A stretch of 64,000 bases of DNA, taken from Rhizobacter sp. Root404 (GTDB taxonomy: Bacteria > Pseudomonadota > Gammaproteobacteria > Burkholderiales > Burkholderiaceae_C). The position numbers were made by a program, and so were the translations under genes. The stretch is from the NCBI RefSeq assembly GCF_001425865.1, contig NZ_LMDS01000001.1:375321-439320 (forward strand). Direction: 5' to 3'. This document shows positions 1-9,600 of this stretch, one piece after another (position 1 is the first letter of the stretch; every line of letters starts with the position of its first letter). The notes under the pieces are model-generated. The model made no database searches. It had not been told where the DNA came from and saw only the letters and a list, made by a program, of their open reading frames with translations.

Positions 1-998
<998 letters not shown>

Positions 999-1092
999 CG
1001 GTATGCGGGGGCCTCGAGAGTGAAGTGGGGGCGACGCCGTGCGTCCGAGCGGAGCACCGATTATCGACGAGCCCGATCGGCGATTCGCGACA

Positions 1093-2136
1093 ATGGCGCC
1101 CATGACCACTGAATCGAATTCCGCGCCCGCGCGGCCGATGGCGATCACGATGGGCGACGCCTGCGGGATCGGGCCGGAGATCATCGCGAAGCTGTTCCGC
1201 ACCGCGGACGCGACCGGCTGCCTCGTGCTCGGCGATGTGGAAGTGATGCGCCGTGCCGCGGCGTTGACCGGCGGCCGGCTCGCGGTCGCGCGCGTCGAGA
1301 CGCCGGCCGATGCGCTGGCGCAGCCTCCCGGGTGCTTGCCGGTGTTGCCCGTCGCCGGCCTGCCGAGCGACCTGCTGGCCGCGCCGCTCGGCCACATCGA
1401 TGCGCGTGCGGGTGCCGCCGCCGGCGCGTGCATCGCGCGTGCCGTCGAGCTCGCGTTGGCCGGCGAGATCGCCGGCATCGTGACCGCGCCGATTCACAAG
1501 GAGGCGCTGGCCGCCGCGGGCATCGGCTATCCGGGTCACACCGAGATGCTGCAGGCGCTGTCGGCGCCGGGCGTCACGCCGCCGCCGGTGCGCATGATGC
1601 TGGCGAACGACGAACTGCGCACGGTGCTGGTGACGATCCACCTGTCGCTGCGCCGTGCGATCGAGGCGGTCACGTTCGACGCGGTGCTGCAGACGATCCG
1701 CATCGCCCACCGCAGCGCCGCGCGCTGGGGGCAGCCGGCGCCGCGCATCGCGGTGGCGGGCCTGAATCCGCATGCCGGGGAGGGCGGCCTGTTCGGCGAC
1801 GAGGAGCTGCGCCTCATCGGCCCGGCCATCGAGGCGGCGCGCGCCGAGGGCATCGCGGCCAGCGGGCCCTACGCGCCGGACACCGTGTTCATGCGCGCGC
1901 GCAACGCGCCGGGTCACCCGGGCGAGTTCGACATCGTCGTCGCGATGACCCACGACCACGGGCTGATCCCGGTCAAGTACCTCGGCGTCGAAGAAGGCGT
2001 GAACGTCACGCTCGGGTTGCCGTTCGTGCGCACCAGCCCCGACCATGGCACCGCGTTCGACATCGCCGGCACCGGCCGGGCCGACCCGCGCAGCCTGGCC
2101 GCTGCGCTGCGGATGGCTCGGCGCCTCGCCGCCTGA
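1093..2136 (+). CDS. pdxA: PdxA-family 4-phosphate dehydrogenase
   Basis: This NAD-dependent enzyme belongs to the family of 4-hydroxythreonine-4-phosphate dehydrogenase, which works in pyridoxal phosphate synthesis. The diagnostic features are the N-terminal TMGDACGIGPEI, the metal-binding histidines in GYPGHTEML and VTIHLSLR, and the C-terminal DHG segment (about 347 residues, usual size). The N-terminal motif has TMGD rather than the TPGDPAG of classical PdxA, which is more like the PdxA2 group acting on D-threonate or D-erythronate 4-phosphate. It is also not beside ksgA/surA, the common neighbours of biosynthetic pdxA. I chose ATG 1093; ATG 1102 is equally possible, and the longer reading from 1039 lacks support. 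Biosynthetic PdxA or a PdxA2 paralogue cannot be separated by eye. Confidence 0.85.
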   Translation: MAPMTTESNSAPARPMAITMGDACGIGPEIIAKLFRTADATGCLVLGDVEVMRRAAALTGGRLAVARVETPADALAQPPGCLPVLPVAGLPSDLLAAPLGHIDARAGAAAGACIARAVELALAGEIAGIVTAPIHKEALAAAGIGYPGHTEMLQALSAPGVTPPPVRMMLANDELRTVLVTIHLSLRRAIEAVTFDAVLQTIRIAHRSAARWGQPAPRIAVAGLNPHAGEGGLFGDEELRLIGPAIEAARAEGIAASGPYAPDTVFMRARNAPGHPGEFDIVVAMTHDHGLIPVKYLGVEEGVNVTLGLPFVRTSPDHGTAFDIAGTGRADPRSLAAALRMARRLAA

Positions 2137-2145
2137 CCGAGCCGG

Positions 2146-4671
2146 TCAGACGCGCGAGGCCGGGGCGCCGGCCGCCGGCGCGGCCATCGCGGCCAGCTGG
2201 CGGCGCGCCCGGTGGGTGGCGCGTTCCATCAGGTACGCGCTCTCGACCGCGCGGAAGCGGTTGGTCTCGCACATCCGCGCCAGCATGCGCGCGGTCATCG
2301 AGATCGTCTCCTGGTGCTTGCGGCCGCGCGTGAACACGAAGAAGCTGCGCGCCGCGCTGACATGCGCGAGCCGCACCTTCTGCCACTCGTCCTTGAGATG
2401 CATCTGGTAGGCGAAACCGAGCCGCACATGGTCCATCAGCTGCGGACCGCGAGTCGGCTCCGGCGGGTCGGCGCTGGACAACGCGATGTCGATGTCGATG
2501 CCCGGCAAATCGGCGGGTGCGGACTCCCCGCTGATCGAGTTGCCGGAATCCGGGCCGGCATCCTGGCCAAGGTCGATGTCGACGGTGCCGGACCAGTCGA
2601 CCGCGCTCTCGGTGATCAGGCCGACGCGCTGCGCCTCCTCCGGAGAGAAGCGCTTGGCCAGCACCTCCGCGTCGACCTCGGGCACCGGGTCCGACGGCGA
2701 CAGCGTGTTCGAAACCGGCACCGGGATGTTGAAGATGTTCTCGAGTTGCTTGACCAGCATGTTGTGGTCGAGCTCGCTCAGCGGCGGTGACTTGAGCGAC
2801 GCCGCGTGCGCCGGCAGCAGGCGCGAGAAGAAATCGCGCTGTGCGGCCTCGGGCCAGCCGATCAGCGCCATGCCTTCCTTCAGGTCCTTCATCAGCTGCG
2901 GCAGCTGCATCAGGAACTTCTGCCGCTGCGGCGGGGAACCCTTGGGCTGCACGCTCATCACCAGGTCGCGCGCGGCGCGGCGGTAGCGCAGCGACCGGTC
3001 GGAGTCGGCGCCGTCGCGGTTCGAGGCGAGCACCAGCGCCTGGCTCCAGACCTGCGGCAGGAAATCCTGCAGGTAGTCCGGCAACGCCAGGGGCAGCAGC
3101 GAGGCGCGCAACTGCAGCATGTAGCGCTGCTGCAAGCGCAGTTCGGCCTCCTTGTTGCCGAGCGTCGCGACGGTACCGCCCTGGCGCACCTGCTCGTCGG
3201 TCTGGTCGGCGATGAAATCCTCGAGCGCGCCGAGCTTGGCGCCGTAGAGCTCGATCTGGTCGAAGTCGCCTTCGACGATTTCCTGCACCAGTTCGCGGAC
3301 GCGGTCCAGGAAGTGCTTGCCCGGGCCGTCCTCGAAATCCTCGAACGCGCAGGCCAGCGACGCGATCCGGTTGACGAAGCGCCGCACCGGGTGGCGGCGC
3401 GACGAGAAGAACGTGGCGTCGTTCAGCGCGACGCGCAGCACCGGGAGCTGCAGCCGTGCGATCTGGCGCGCCATCTGCGGCGGCACCCGGGAGTCGGAGA
3501 GGATCTGGTCGAACAGGCTGCCGACCACGTCGATCACCATGTGATCGAGCTTGCCGGTGGAGGCCTGCAGCAACTCCTCGCGGTGCGCGCGGATCAGGTT
3601 GACCGCCATCAGCCCGGTCATGCCGTCGGACGCGACCGGGACCGTGCCGACGCCGCCGGGGCGAGGGCCGGCGGGGGCATAGGTCGATGCGCTGGCGGCC
3701 TCCGGTGCGCCGAAGCGCGAGGCGGCGAGGATGCTGTCGAGCTCGCCCGGGCGGCTCGCGGCGGCCGTGAGGTGGCGCAGCAAGGCCATCAACTGCGCGT
3801 CCGCCACCACCGCACCGGATTGCGAGGCCACACCCGAGCGGGACGAGGCACCACTGCCGGAATGTCCGCTGCCCAGTCCGGTGGTCGGACCGCCCTGGCT
3901 GGAACGCGCGCCGTAGCCCGAGGTCGACGTCCCCTGCACGCTCGACGCGCCCGCGTCGAACTGGCCGCGCATGCTGCTCAGCGTCGCGTAGCCGGAGGTC
4001 ACGCCCGGCAACTGGTTGCCCGGCCCTTCGACCTGTCGGACCGCCAGCGCCATCGGCTGGATGCCGCGGCTCTGCAGCCCCTGGACGATCTGCGCGTAGC
4101 ACGCCGGCATCGCCTTGGCCATCGCGTTGCCGAACTCGCGCGCCAGCAGTTTGCGGGTCTCGGGCTGGTCGGAGGTGGCCTCGATCGCCTTGTAGAGCGC
4201 AGCGCCGACGACGTCGGCGCGGAACGGGTTGCGCTCCTCGTCGGCAGTCTCGTTTTGGAGCAGCGAGGCCATGTACGCGGCCAGATCGCGGAGCTCGGCT
4301 TCGCACGCGTGCCAGATCTGCTGGCCGAGGCGCGTCGCGATCATCTGGCCTTCGACCTCGCTCTCGTCGACGAGCGTCAGCGACTGCCAGTTGGTCGACG
4401 CCAAGGTGCGCTTGGATTCCTCTTTCGGCTTCAGTTCCTGGGCGACGCGTTCGTTGAGCGACTGATCGAAGGCCGCGTGCATCGCCAGCTTGTTGCGCCG
4501 CAGGTCGAACCGGGCGGCATTCTGCAGCGCCAGATCACCGGTCGGCTGGCCGGCGTGCGGCGCGGTGCCCAGGCTTTCCGACAGCTCGGTCGCTACCGCG
4601 GTCAGCGTGGCCCGGAGCTGCCCGCAGGCAATGTCCAGGGCGGCTCGCAATCGAGGTTCGATGAAGCTCAT
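2146..4671 (-). CDS. DUF1631 family protein
   Basis: This is a large cytoplasmic protein of 841 residues matching DUF1631, a family common in beta- and gammaproteobacteria without a firmly assigned reaction. No catalytic motif, signal peptide or membrane segment is visible. The N-terminal 200 residues are helical and charged. A Ser/Gly-rich linker follows (about residues 240-285), then a long helical core of about 300-640, and a C-terminal region with an acidic patch around DWSGTVDIDLGQDAG. It ends 9 bp from the convergent pdxA-like gene. mscL lies upstream on the same strand, about 110 bp away and separated by a terminator-like hairpin, so the gene probably has its own promoter. Automatic annotation sometimes names such proteins thymidine phosphorylase; nothing here supports that. 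Confidence 0.85.
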   Translation of the reverse strand: MSFIEPRLRAALDIACGQLRATLTAVATELSESLGTAPHAGQPTGDLALQNAARFDLRRNKLAMHAAFDQSLNERVAQELKPKEESKRTLASTNWQSLTLVDESEVEGQMIATRLGQQIWHACEAELRDLAAYMASLLQNETADEERNPFRADVVGAALYKAIEATSDQPETRKLLAREFGNAMAKAMPACYAQIVQGLQSRGIQPMALAVRQVEGPGNQLPGVTSGYATLSSMRGQFDAGASSVQGTSTSGYGARSSQGGPTTGLGSGHSGSGASSRSGVASQSGAVVADAQLMALLRHLTAAASRPGELDSILAASRFGAPEAASASTYAPAGPRPGGVGTVPVASDGMTGLMAVNLIRAHREELLQASTGKLDHMVIDVVGSLFDQILSDSRVPPQMARQIARLQLPVLRVALNDATFFSSRRHPVRRFVNRIASLACAFEDFEDGPGKHFLDRVRELVQEIVEGDFDQIELYGAKLGALEDFIADQTDEQVRQGGTVATLGNKEAELRLQQRYMLQLRASLLPLALPDYLQDFLPQVWSQALVLASNRDGADSDRSLRYRRAARDLVMSVQPKGSPPQRQKFLMQLPQLMKDLKEGMALIGWPEAAQRDFFSRLLPAHAASLKSPPLSELDHNMLVKQLENIFNIPVPVSNTLSPSDPVPEVDAEVLAKRFSPEEAQRVGLITESAVDWSGTVDIDLGQDAGPDSGNSISGESAPADLPGIDIDIALSSADPPEPTRGPQLMDHVRLGFAYQMHLKDEWQKVRLAHVSAARSFFVFTRGRKHQETISMTARMLARMCETNRFRAVESAYLMERATHRARRQLAAMAAPAAGAPASRV

Positions 4672-4754
4672 CTCGTGCAGAAGGGCATGGCGTGGCGCTG
4701 CCGCGCAGGCGAATTTGCGGGATGGCCAGCTGCGCGGCCATGAAGTATGGCCCG

Positions 4755-4780
4755 AAAACGCCGCGCCTCGGCGGGCGGCG
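4755..4780 (-). terminator. Putative intrinsic terminator of mscL
   Basis: Read on the minus strand, a GC-rich hairpin (CGCCGC paired with GCGGCG at 4775-4780 and 4759-4764, with an inner GCC/GGC) begins 4 bases past the mscL stop and is followed by TTTT. The inner loop is tight and the U-tract short, so this is moderate evidence. Confidence 0.5.
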
Positions 4781-4783
4781 ACC

Positions 4784-5224
4784 CTACTTCCGCAGGGCGT
4801 CGCGGATCTCCCGCAGCAACACCACGTCCTCCGGCGTGGCCGGCGCAGCTGCAGCCGCAGGCGTGATCGCTTCGGCGAGCTTCAGCCGGTTGATCTGCCG
4901 GATCATTAAAAAGATGATGAACGCCAGGATGATGAAGTTGATCGCCACGGTGATGAAGTTGCCGTACGCGAACAAGGGCACGCCGGCCTTGGTCAGCGCC
5001 TCGTAGGTCATCGGCCCGTTGTAGCCCGCGGGCGGGTTGGCCAGCATCACGAAGAAATTGGAGAAGTCGAGCCCGCCGAACACGCGACCGACGACCGGCA
5101 TGATCAGGTCCTTGACGACCGAGTCGACGATCTTTCCGAACGCCGCGCCGATGATCACGCCGACGGCAAGGTCCACGACATTGCCCTTGAGCGCGAATTG
5201 TTTGAACTCCGATGCGAACGACAT
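4784..5224 (-). CDS. mscL: Large-conductance mechanosensitive channel MscL
   Basis: MscL is a homopentameric inner-membrane valve that opens under high membrane tension and protects the cell from hypo-osmotic shock. The 146-residue protein has the standard layout: an amphipathic N-terminus ([14 protein letters not shown]), TM1 with the gating segment [19 protein letters not shown], a periplasmic loop, TM2 (about residues 80-103, [16 protein letters not shown]) and a charged C-terminal helix ending [12 protein letters not shown] chose ATG 5224 because AGGAG lies 8 bases upstream on the minus strand; a GTG at 5233 in frame would place that site inside the gene. It is divergent from petABC. Confidence 0.97.
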   Translation of the reverse strand: MSFASEFKQFALKGNVVDLAVGVIIGAAFGKIVDSVVKDLIMPVVGRVFGGLDFSNFFVMLANPPAGYNGPMTYEALTKAGVPLFAYGNFITVAINFIILAFIIFLMIRQINRLKLAEAITPAAAAAPATPEDVVLLREIRDALRK

Positions 5225-5338
5225 GTTGAGCACTCCTGGGGGTCACTGCGGTCAGAAGGCTGACGCGCAATTGTTGCGGTCAGTCGCCGCGTAGTATTCC
5301 GGAGGTCGTGATGAAGTCAAGCGCCTTGACACGTCCGC

Positions 5339-5344
5339 TAGAAT
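5339..5344 (+). promoter_or_regulatory. Candidate -10 box for petABC
   Basis: TAGAAT followed by CGCGGGTT lies 50 bp before the petA start. This -10 style is frequent upstream of highly expressed Burkholderiales genes. The hexamer at -35 spacing (AGTCAA region, about 5315-5320) is poor. A perfect TTGACA at 5326-5331 sits only 7 bp upstream and cannot pair with it. Confidence 0.35.
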
Positions 5345-5393
5345 CGCGGGTTGACCCTGCCTGAAGCCTTCAGAAGTCTCGTTGAGGATCCCT

Positions 5394-5993
5394 ATGAGTG
5401 ACCAGCAAATCGACAGCAGCAAACGCACCTGGATCATCGCTTCCAGCTGCGCCGGGGCTGTCGGTACCGGCTTTGCCGCCGTTCCGTTCGTCGCAAGCTT
5501 CCAGCCGTCGGAGCGCGCACGCGCTGCCGGCGCCGCTGTCGAAGCCGATATCAGCGGCCTGAAGCCGGGCGAGAAGATGACCGTCGAATGGCGCGGCAAG
5601 CCGGTGTGGATCGTCCGCCGCACCGAGGCGCAGCTCGCCGAGCTGCCCAAGCTCGACAAGGCGCTCGCCGATCCGAACTCCAAGCGCACCAACTTCGCCG
5701 AAACGCCGGAGTACGCGCGCAACGAGTGGCGCTCGATCAAGAAGGAATACCTGGTCGTGGTCGGCATCTGCAGCCACCTCGGCTGCTCTCCGAGCGACAA
5801 GTTCGTGCCGGGCCCGCAGCCCTCGCTGCCGAACGACTGGGAAGGCGGCTTCCTCTGCCCGTGCCACGGTTCGACCTTCGACATGGCCGGCCGCGTCTTC
5901 AAGGACAAGCCCGCTCCCGACAACCTCGAAGTGCCGCCGTACATGTTCCTGTCGGATACCCGGCTGATCATCGGCGAAGACAAGAAGGCCTGA
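5394..5993 (+). CDS. petA: Ubiquinol-cytochrome c reductase Rieske iron-sulfur subunit
   Basis: This is the Rieske subunit of the cytochrome bc1 complex. It takes one electron from ubiquinol at the Qo site and passes it to cytochrome c1. The 199-residue protein has a Tat-type N-terminal anchor (SSKRTWIIASSCAGAVG, then a hydrophobic stretch). The two cluster-binding motifs are CSHLGC and CPCHGS, giving the 2Cys-2His ligands of the 2Fe-2S centre. The start is ATG 5394, preceded by GAGG; an in-frame TTG at 5382 is less likely. It is the first gene of petABC, with petB 68 bp downstream. Length and motifs are typical of proteobacteria. Confidence 0.97.
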   Translation: MSDQQIDSSKRTWIIASSCAGAVGTGFAAVPFVASFQPSERARAAGAAVEADISGLKPGEKMTVEWRGKPVWIVRRTEAQLAELPKLDKALADPNSKRTNFAETPEYARNEWRSIKKEYLVVVGICSHLGCSPSDKFVPGPQPSLPNDWEGGFLCPCHGSTFDMAGRVFKDKPAPDNLEVPPYMFLSDTRLIIGEDKKA

Positions 5994-6061
5994 GCGGGCG
6001 CGCGCGAGCGAGCGACGCTGATCCCAGGCACCAAGACGGCACCCCAGGAGTACATCACCAC

Positions 6062-7462
6062 ATGGCCGAATACCACGAAGCCCCCGCGAACGCGACGACG
6101 GGGCAGAAGCTGCTGAACTGGGTCGACAACCGGTTCCCGCTGTCCAAGCTCTACAACGAGCACGTCGGCGAGTACTACGCGCCGAAGAACTTCAACTTCT
6201 GGTACATCTTCGGCTCGCTCGCGATGCTGGTGCTCGTGATCCAGATCGTCACCGGCATCTTCCTGGTGATGAACTACAAGCCCGATGCGGCCAAGGCCTT
6301 CGAGTCGGTCGAGTACATCATGCGCGACGTGCCGGGCGGCTGGATCATCCGCTACATGCACTCGACCGGCGCGAGCGCGTTCTTCATCGTCGTCTACCTG
6401 CACATGTTCCGCGGGCTGATGTACGGCTCCTACCGCAAGCCGCGCGAGCTGGTCTGGATCTTCGGCTGCGGCATCTTCCTGTGCCTGATGGCCGAGGCCT
6501 TCATGGGCTACCTGCTGCCGTGGGGCCAGATGAGCTACTGGGGCGCGCAGGTCATCATCAACCTGTTTGCCGCCGTGCCGTTCATCGGCCCGGACCTGGC
6601 GCTGCTGATCCGCGGCGATTTCGTCGTCGGCGACGCGACGCTGAACCGCTTCTTCAGCTTCCACGTGATCGCGGTGCCGCTGGTGCTGCTGGGCCTGGTG
6701 GCCGCGCACATCATCGCGCTGCACGAGGTGGGCTCGAACAACCCGGACGGCGTCGAGATCAAGGCCAAGAAGAACGCGGCCGGCGTGCCGCTGGACGGCA
6801 TCCCGTTCCACCCGTACTACACGGTGCACGACATCTTCGCCGTCAGCCTGTTCCTGATGGTCTTCAGCGCGGTGCTGTTCTTCGCGCCGACCGGCGGCGG
6901 CTACTTCCTGGAGTTCAACAACTTCATCGAGGCCAACCCGCTGAAGACGCCGGCGCACATCGCTCCGGTCTGGTACTTCACGCCGTTCTACTCGATGCTG
7001 CGCGCGACCACCGACCTGATGGTCCACATCCTGTCCGCCATCCTGCTGATCGCGGCCGTGCTCGCGATCGTGCGCGGCGGCTTCAGCGCGATGGGCAAGC
7101 TGATCGTCGCGATCGGCGCGCTGGTCGCGGTGGCGCTCCTGAACTACTTCGACGCCAAGTTCTGGGGCGTGGTCGTGATGGGCGGCGCGGTCATCATCCT
7201 GTTCTTCCTGCCCTGGCTGGACCGCAGCCTGGTGAAGTCGATCCGCTACCGCCCGAGCTGGCACAAGTACCTCTACGGCGTGTTCGTGTTCTTCTTCCTG
7301 ATCCTGGGTTACCTCGGCTCGCAGGCTCCGTCGGACGTCGGCAACTACGTCTCGCAACTCGGCACGCTCGTGTACTTCGGCTTCTTCCTGCTGATGCCGT
7401 GGTGGAGCCGCATCGGCACCTTCCATCCGGTGCCCGATCGCGTGACTTACGCCGCCCACTGA
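6062..7462 (+). CDS. petB: Cytochrome b of the bc1 complex
   Basis: This integral membrane subunit carries hemes bL and bH and the Qo and Qi quinone sites of the bc1 complex. The 466-residue sequence shows the heme-ligating histidines in helix B (RYMHSTGASAFF, VVYLHMFRG) and helix D (FSFHVIAVPL, VAAHIIALHE). The Qo-site motif at residues 302-305 reads PVWY instead of the common PEWY. The C-terminal part adds further helices, as in full-length (non-split) cytochrome b. An AGGAG site lies about 12 bases before the start. The gene sits between petA and petC in one operon. Confidence 0.97.
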   Translation: MAEYHEAPANATTGQKLLNWVDNRFPLSKLYNEHVGEYYAPKNFNFWYIFGSLAMLVLVIQIVTGIFLVMNYKPDAAKAFESVEYIMRDVPGGWIIRYMHSTGASAFFIVVYLHMFRGLMYGSYRKPRELVWIFGCGIFLCLMAEAFMGYLLPWGQMSYWGAQVIINLFAAVPFIGPDLALLIRGDFVVGDATLNRFFSFHVIAVPLVLLGLVAAHIIALHEVGSNNPDGVEIKAKKNAAGVPLDGIPFHPYYTVHDIFAVSLFLMVFSAVLFFAPTGGGYFLEFNNFIEANPLKTPAHIAPVWYFTPFYSMLRATTDLMVHILSAILLIAAVLAIVRGGFSAMGKLIVAIGALVAVALLNYFDAKFWGVVVMGGAVIILFFLPWLDRSLVKSIRYRPSWHKYLYGVFVFFFLILGYLGSQAPSDVGNYVSQLGTLVYFGFFLLMPWWSRIGTFHPVPDRVTYAAH

Positions 7463-7487
7463 GCCGACGCGCCGGAGCATTCACACA

Positions 7488-8258
7488 ATGAAAAAGTTCT
7501 TTCTCTCCCTGCTCGTTTCGTTCGGTTTCATCACCGGCGCCGCCGCCAGCGAAGGCGGCTACGCGTGGGACAAGTTCCCGACCGAGAAGATGTCGGACAT
7601 GGCCGCGCTTCAGCACGGCGCCCAGCTCTTCGTCAACTACTGCCTGAACTGCCACTCGGCGAACTACATGCGCTACAACCGCATGCACGACATCGGCCTG
7701 ACCGACGACGAGATCAAGAAGAACCTGCTGTTCGCGGCGGACAAGGTGGGCGACACGATGAAGGTCTCGCTCGACCCGAAGCGGGCCAAGGAATGGCTGG
7801 CCGCCGCGCCGCCCGACCTGACGCTGATCGCCCGCTCGCGCGCCGACATCAGCAAGGGCAGCGGCGCCGACTACCTCTACACCTACCTGCGCACGTTCTA
7901 CCGCGACGACACCAAGGCGACCGGGTGGAACAACATGGCCTTCCCCGACGTGGCGATGCCGCACGTGCTCTGGGAACTGCAAGGTCAGCAGGTCGCGAAG
8001 TTCGTGGAAGAGAAGGACCACCACGACCCGAGCAAGACGATTCACCGCTTCGAGGGCTTCGAGAAGACCTCGCCCGGCAAGCTCGACGAGCATGCCTACG
8101 ATCAGGCGGTCGGCGACCTCGTGGCCTACCTGCAGTGGATGGGCGAACCGGCCCAGGAGCACCGCGTGCGCATCGGCGTGTGGGTGCTGCTGTTCCTGAG
8201 CGTGCTGACCGTGTTCACCTGGCGCCTCAATGCCTCGTACTGGAAAGACGTGAAGTGA
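7488..8258 (+). CDS. petC: Cytochrome c1
   Basis: This is the membrane-anchored c-type cytochrome of the bc1 complex, which accepts electrons from the Rieske centre and reduces soluble cytochrome c. It has a signal peptide (KKFFLSLLVSFGFITGAAAS), the heme-binding CLNCH at residues 52-56, a downstream region with AFPDVAMPHVLWELQG that should hold the axial Met ligand, and a C-terminal anchor (about residues 228-248, VRIGVWVLLFLSVLTVFTW). At 256 residues it has the usual size. It is 25 bp after petB and is followed by a terminator-like hairpin before sspA. Confidence 0.97.
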   Translation: MKKFFLSLLVSFGFITGAAASEGGYAWDKFPTEKMSDMAALQHGAQLFVNYCLNCHSANYMRYNRMHDIGLTDDEIKKNLLFAADKVGDTMKVSLDPKRAKEWLAAAPPDLTLIARSRADISKGSGADYLYTYLRTFYRDDTKATGWNNMAFPDVAMPHVLWELQGQQVAKFVEEKDHHDPSKTIHRFEGFEKTSPGKLDEHAYDQAVGDLVAYLQWMGEPAQEHRVRIGVWVLLFLSVLTVFTWRLNASYWKDVK

Positions 8259-8300
8259 CGTCGTCCCGGCTTGCCGCCTGACCGGGCAGCAGGCACCGCG

Positions 8301-8344
8301 CGCAGTGGCAGGCCGAACCGGCTGACCACTGCGTTCCCGTTTTT
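8301..8344 (+). terminator. Putative terminator after petABC
   Basis: An 8-bp perfect stem (CGCAGTGG 8301-8308 with CCACTGCG 8326-8333) and a weaker inner GGCCG/CGGC pairing are followed after six bases by TTTTT at 8340-8344. The position between petC and sspA suits a terminator or an attenuator. The distance from stem to U-tract is longer than ideal. Confidence 0.5.
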
Positions 8345-8395
8345 GACATGCCGCCCCGGCGAACCCGGCGCGGCCCGACCCAAGGATCCGCCGCC

Positions 8396-9007
8396 ATGAT
8401 GGTGCTCTACTCCGGAACGACCGACCCCTACTCGCACCGCTGCCGCTTCGTGCTGTTCGAGAAGGGCATGGACTTCGAGATCCGCGACGTCGACCTGTTC
8501 GCCAAGCCCGAAGACATCGCGCTGATGAACCCGTACAACGAAGTGCCGATCCTGGTCGAGCGCGACCTGATCCTGTACGAGTCGCACATCATCAACGAGT
8601 ACATCGACGAGCGCTTCCCCCACCCGCAACTGATGCCGGGCGACCCGGTGGCGCGCGCCCGCGTGCGGCTGTTCCTGTTCAACTTCGAGAAGGAGCTGTT
8701 CGCGCACGTGAACATGCTCGAATCGCGTGGCGTCAAGGGCACCGACAAACAGCTCGAGAAGGCGCGCTCTCAGATCCGCGACCGGCTCACCCAGCTCGCG
8801 CCGATCTTCCTGAAGAACAAGTACATGCTCGGCGACGACTTCTCGATGCTCGACGTCGCGATCGCGCCGCTGCTGTGGCGCCTCGACTACTACGGCATCG
8901 ACATGTCGAAGAACGCCGTGCCGCTGCTGAAGTACGCCGAACGCATCTTCTCGCGCCCGGCCTACATCGAGGCGCTGACGCCGTCCGAGAAGGTGATGCG
9001 CAAGTAA
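8396..9007 (+). CDS. sspA: Stringent starvation protein A (GST-fold RNA polymerase-associated factor)
   Basis: SspA is a glutathione-transferase-fold protein that binds RNA polymerase and modulates transcription under starvation and acid stress; it is not expected to be an active GST. The sequence opens with a thioredoxin-like half (MVLYSGTTDPYSHRCRFVLF, then NEVPILVERDLILYES for the cis-Pro and substrate-loop region). A helical C-terminal half containing the LDVAIAPLLWRLDYYGI segment follows. I use ATG 8396, with AAGGA 10 bases upstream; ATG 8399 is the alternative, and the longer frame from 8348 has no ribosome site. The sspA-sspB pair downstream of petABC is the standard betaproteobacterial order. 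Confidence 0.95.
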   Translation: MMVLYSGTTDPYSHRCRFVLFEKGMDFEIRDVDLFAKPEDIALMNPYNEVPILVERDLILYESHIINEYIDERFPHPQLMPGDPVARARVRLFLFNFEKELFAHVNMLESRGVKGTDKQLEKARSQIRDRLTQLAPIFLKNKYMLGDDFSMLDVAIAPLLWRLDYYGIDMSKNAVPLLKYAERIFSRPAYIEALTPSEKVMRK

Positions 9008-9019
9008 GGGCGTGATCCC

Positions 9020-9550
9020 ATGAGCAGCCCCCCGATCGCCCCGGCCACGGCGGGATCGTCGACCCGCCCCTACCTGATCCGTGCGTTGCACGACTGGTGC
9101 ACCGACAACGGCTTCACGCCGTACGTGGCGGTGTTCGTCGACGCCAGCGTGCAGGTGCCCAGCGAGTACGTGAAGAACAACGAGATCGTCCTCAACGTCG
9201 GGTTCGAGGCGACCAGCGCGTTGAAGCTCGGCAACGAGACGATCGAGTTCAAGGCGCGCTTCGGCGGCAGCTCGCGCGAGATCGTCGTGCCGATCGACCA
9301 CGTGATCGCGATCTATGCGCGCGAGAACGGGCAGGGCATGGCGTTCCCGATGCCGACGGAGGCGACAGCCACGCCGTCGACCATCTCCGGCGAAACGCCG
9401 GCGAGCGTGACGCCGCCGCGCGCGGCGCCGCGCCTGGCGCTCACCGACGCACCCGCGCCAGCCAAGGGCAAGGGTGGGTCGTCGGTCGACGAGCCGCCGC
9501 CCGAGCCGCCCGGCGGCGGGTCCCGCCCCTCGCTCAAGCGGATCAAGTAG
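9020..9550 (+). CDS. sspB: ClpXP protease specificity-enhancing factor SspB
   Basis: SspB is an adaptor that binds the ssrA degradation tag and delivers tagged proteins to ClpXP. The folded domain spans about residues 15-115 (RPYLIRALHDWCTDNGFTPYV, then VKNNEIVLNVG and the strand IVVPIDHVIAIYARENGQGM). A flexible Pro/Ala/Gly-rich linker follows, and the extreme C-terminus (RPSLKRIK) corresponds to the short ClpX-binding tail of the family. It begins 12 bp after sspA and is probably cotranscribed. The tRNA-Thr gene starts 50 bp downstream. Confidence 0.95.
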   Translation: MSSPPIAPATAGSSTRPYLIRALHDWCTDNGFTPYVAVFVDASVQVPSEYVKNNEIVLNVGFEATSALKLGNETIEFKARFGGSSREIVVPIDHVIAIYARENGQGMAFPMPTEATATPSTISGETPASVTPPRAAPRLALTDAPAPAKGKGGSSVDEPPPEPPGGGSRPSLKRIK

Positions 9551-9562
9551 GACCGCGCCTCG

Positions 9563-9568
9563 TATACT
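9563..9568 (+). promoter_or_regulatory. Candidate -10 box for tRNA-Thr
   Basis: TATACT lies 33 bases before the tRNA 5' end. No good -35 is seen at 16-18 bp upstream (inside the end of sspB). A small hairpin (TTCCGG/CCGGAA, 9580-9585 with 9591-9596) sits in the presumed 5' leader of the tRNA. Confidence 0.3.
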
Positions 9569-9600
9569 TTTCCCTCGCCTTCCGGCTTGACCGGAAACGC

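Noticed and set aside
5326..5331. Perfect TTGACA upstream of petA as a -35 element
   Set aside because: It is only 7 bp from TAGAAT, and no other -10 lies at a workable distance downstream.
5252..7480. A 742-codon open frame antisense to petA and petB
   Set aside because: The composition is a shadow (runs of His, Asp, Gln, Arg) and it covers two certain respiratory genes.
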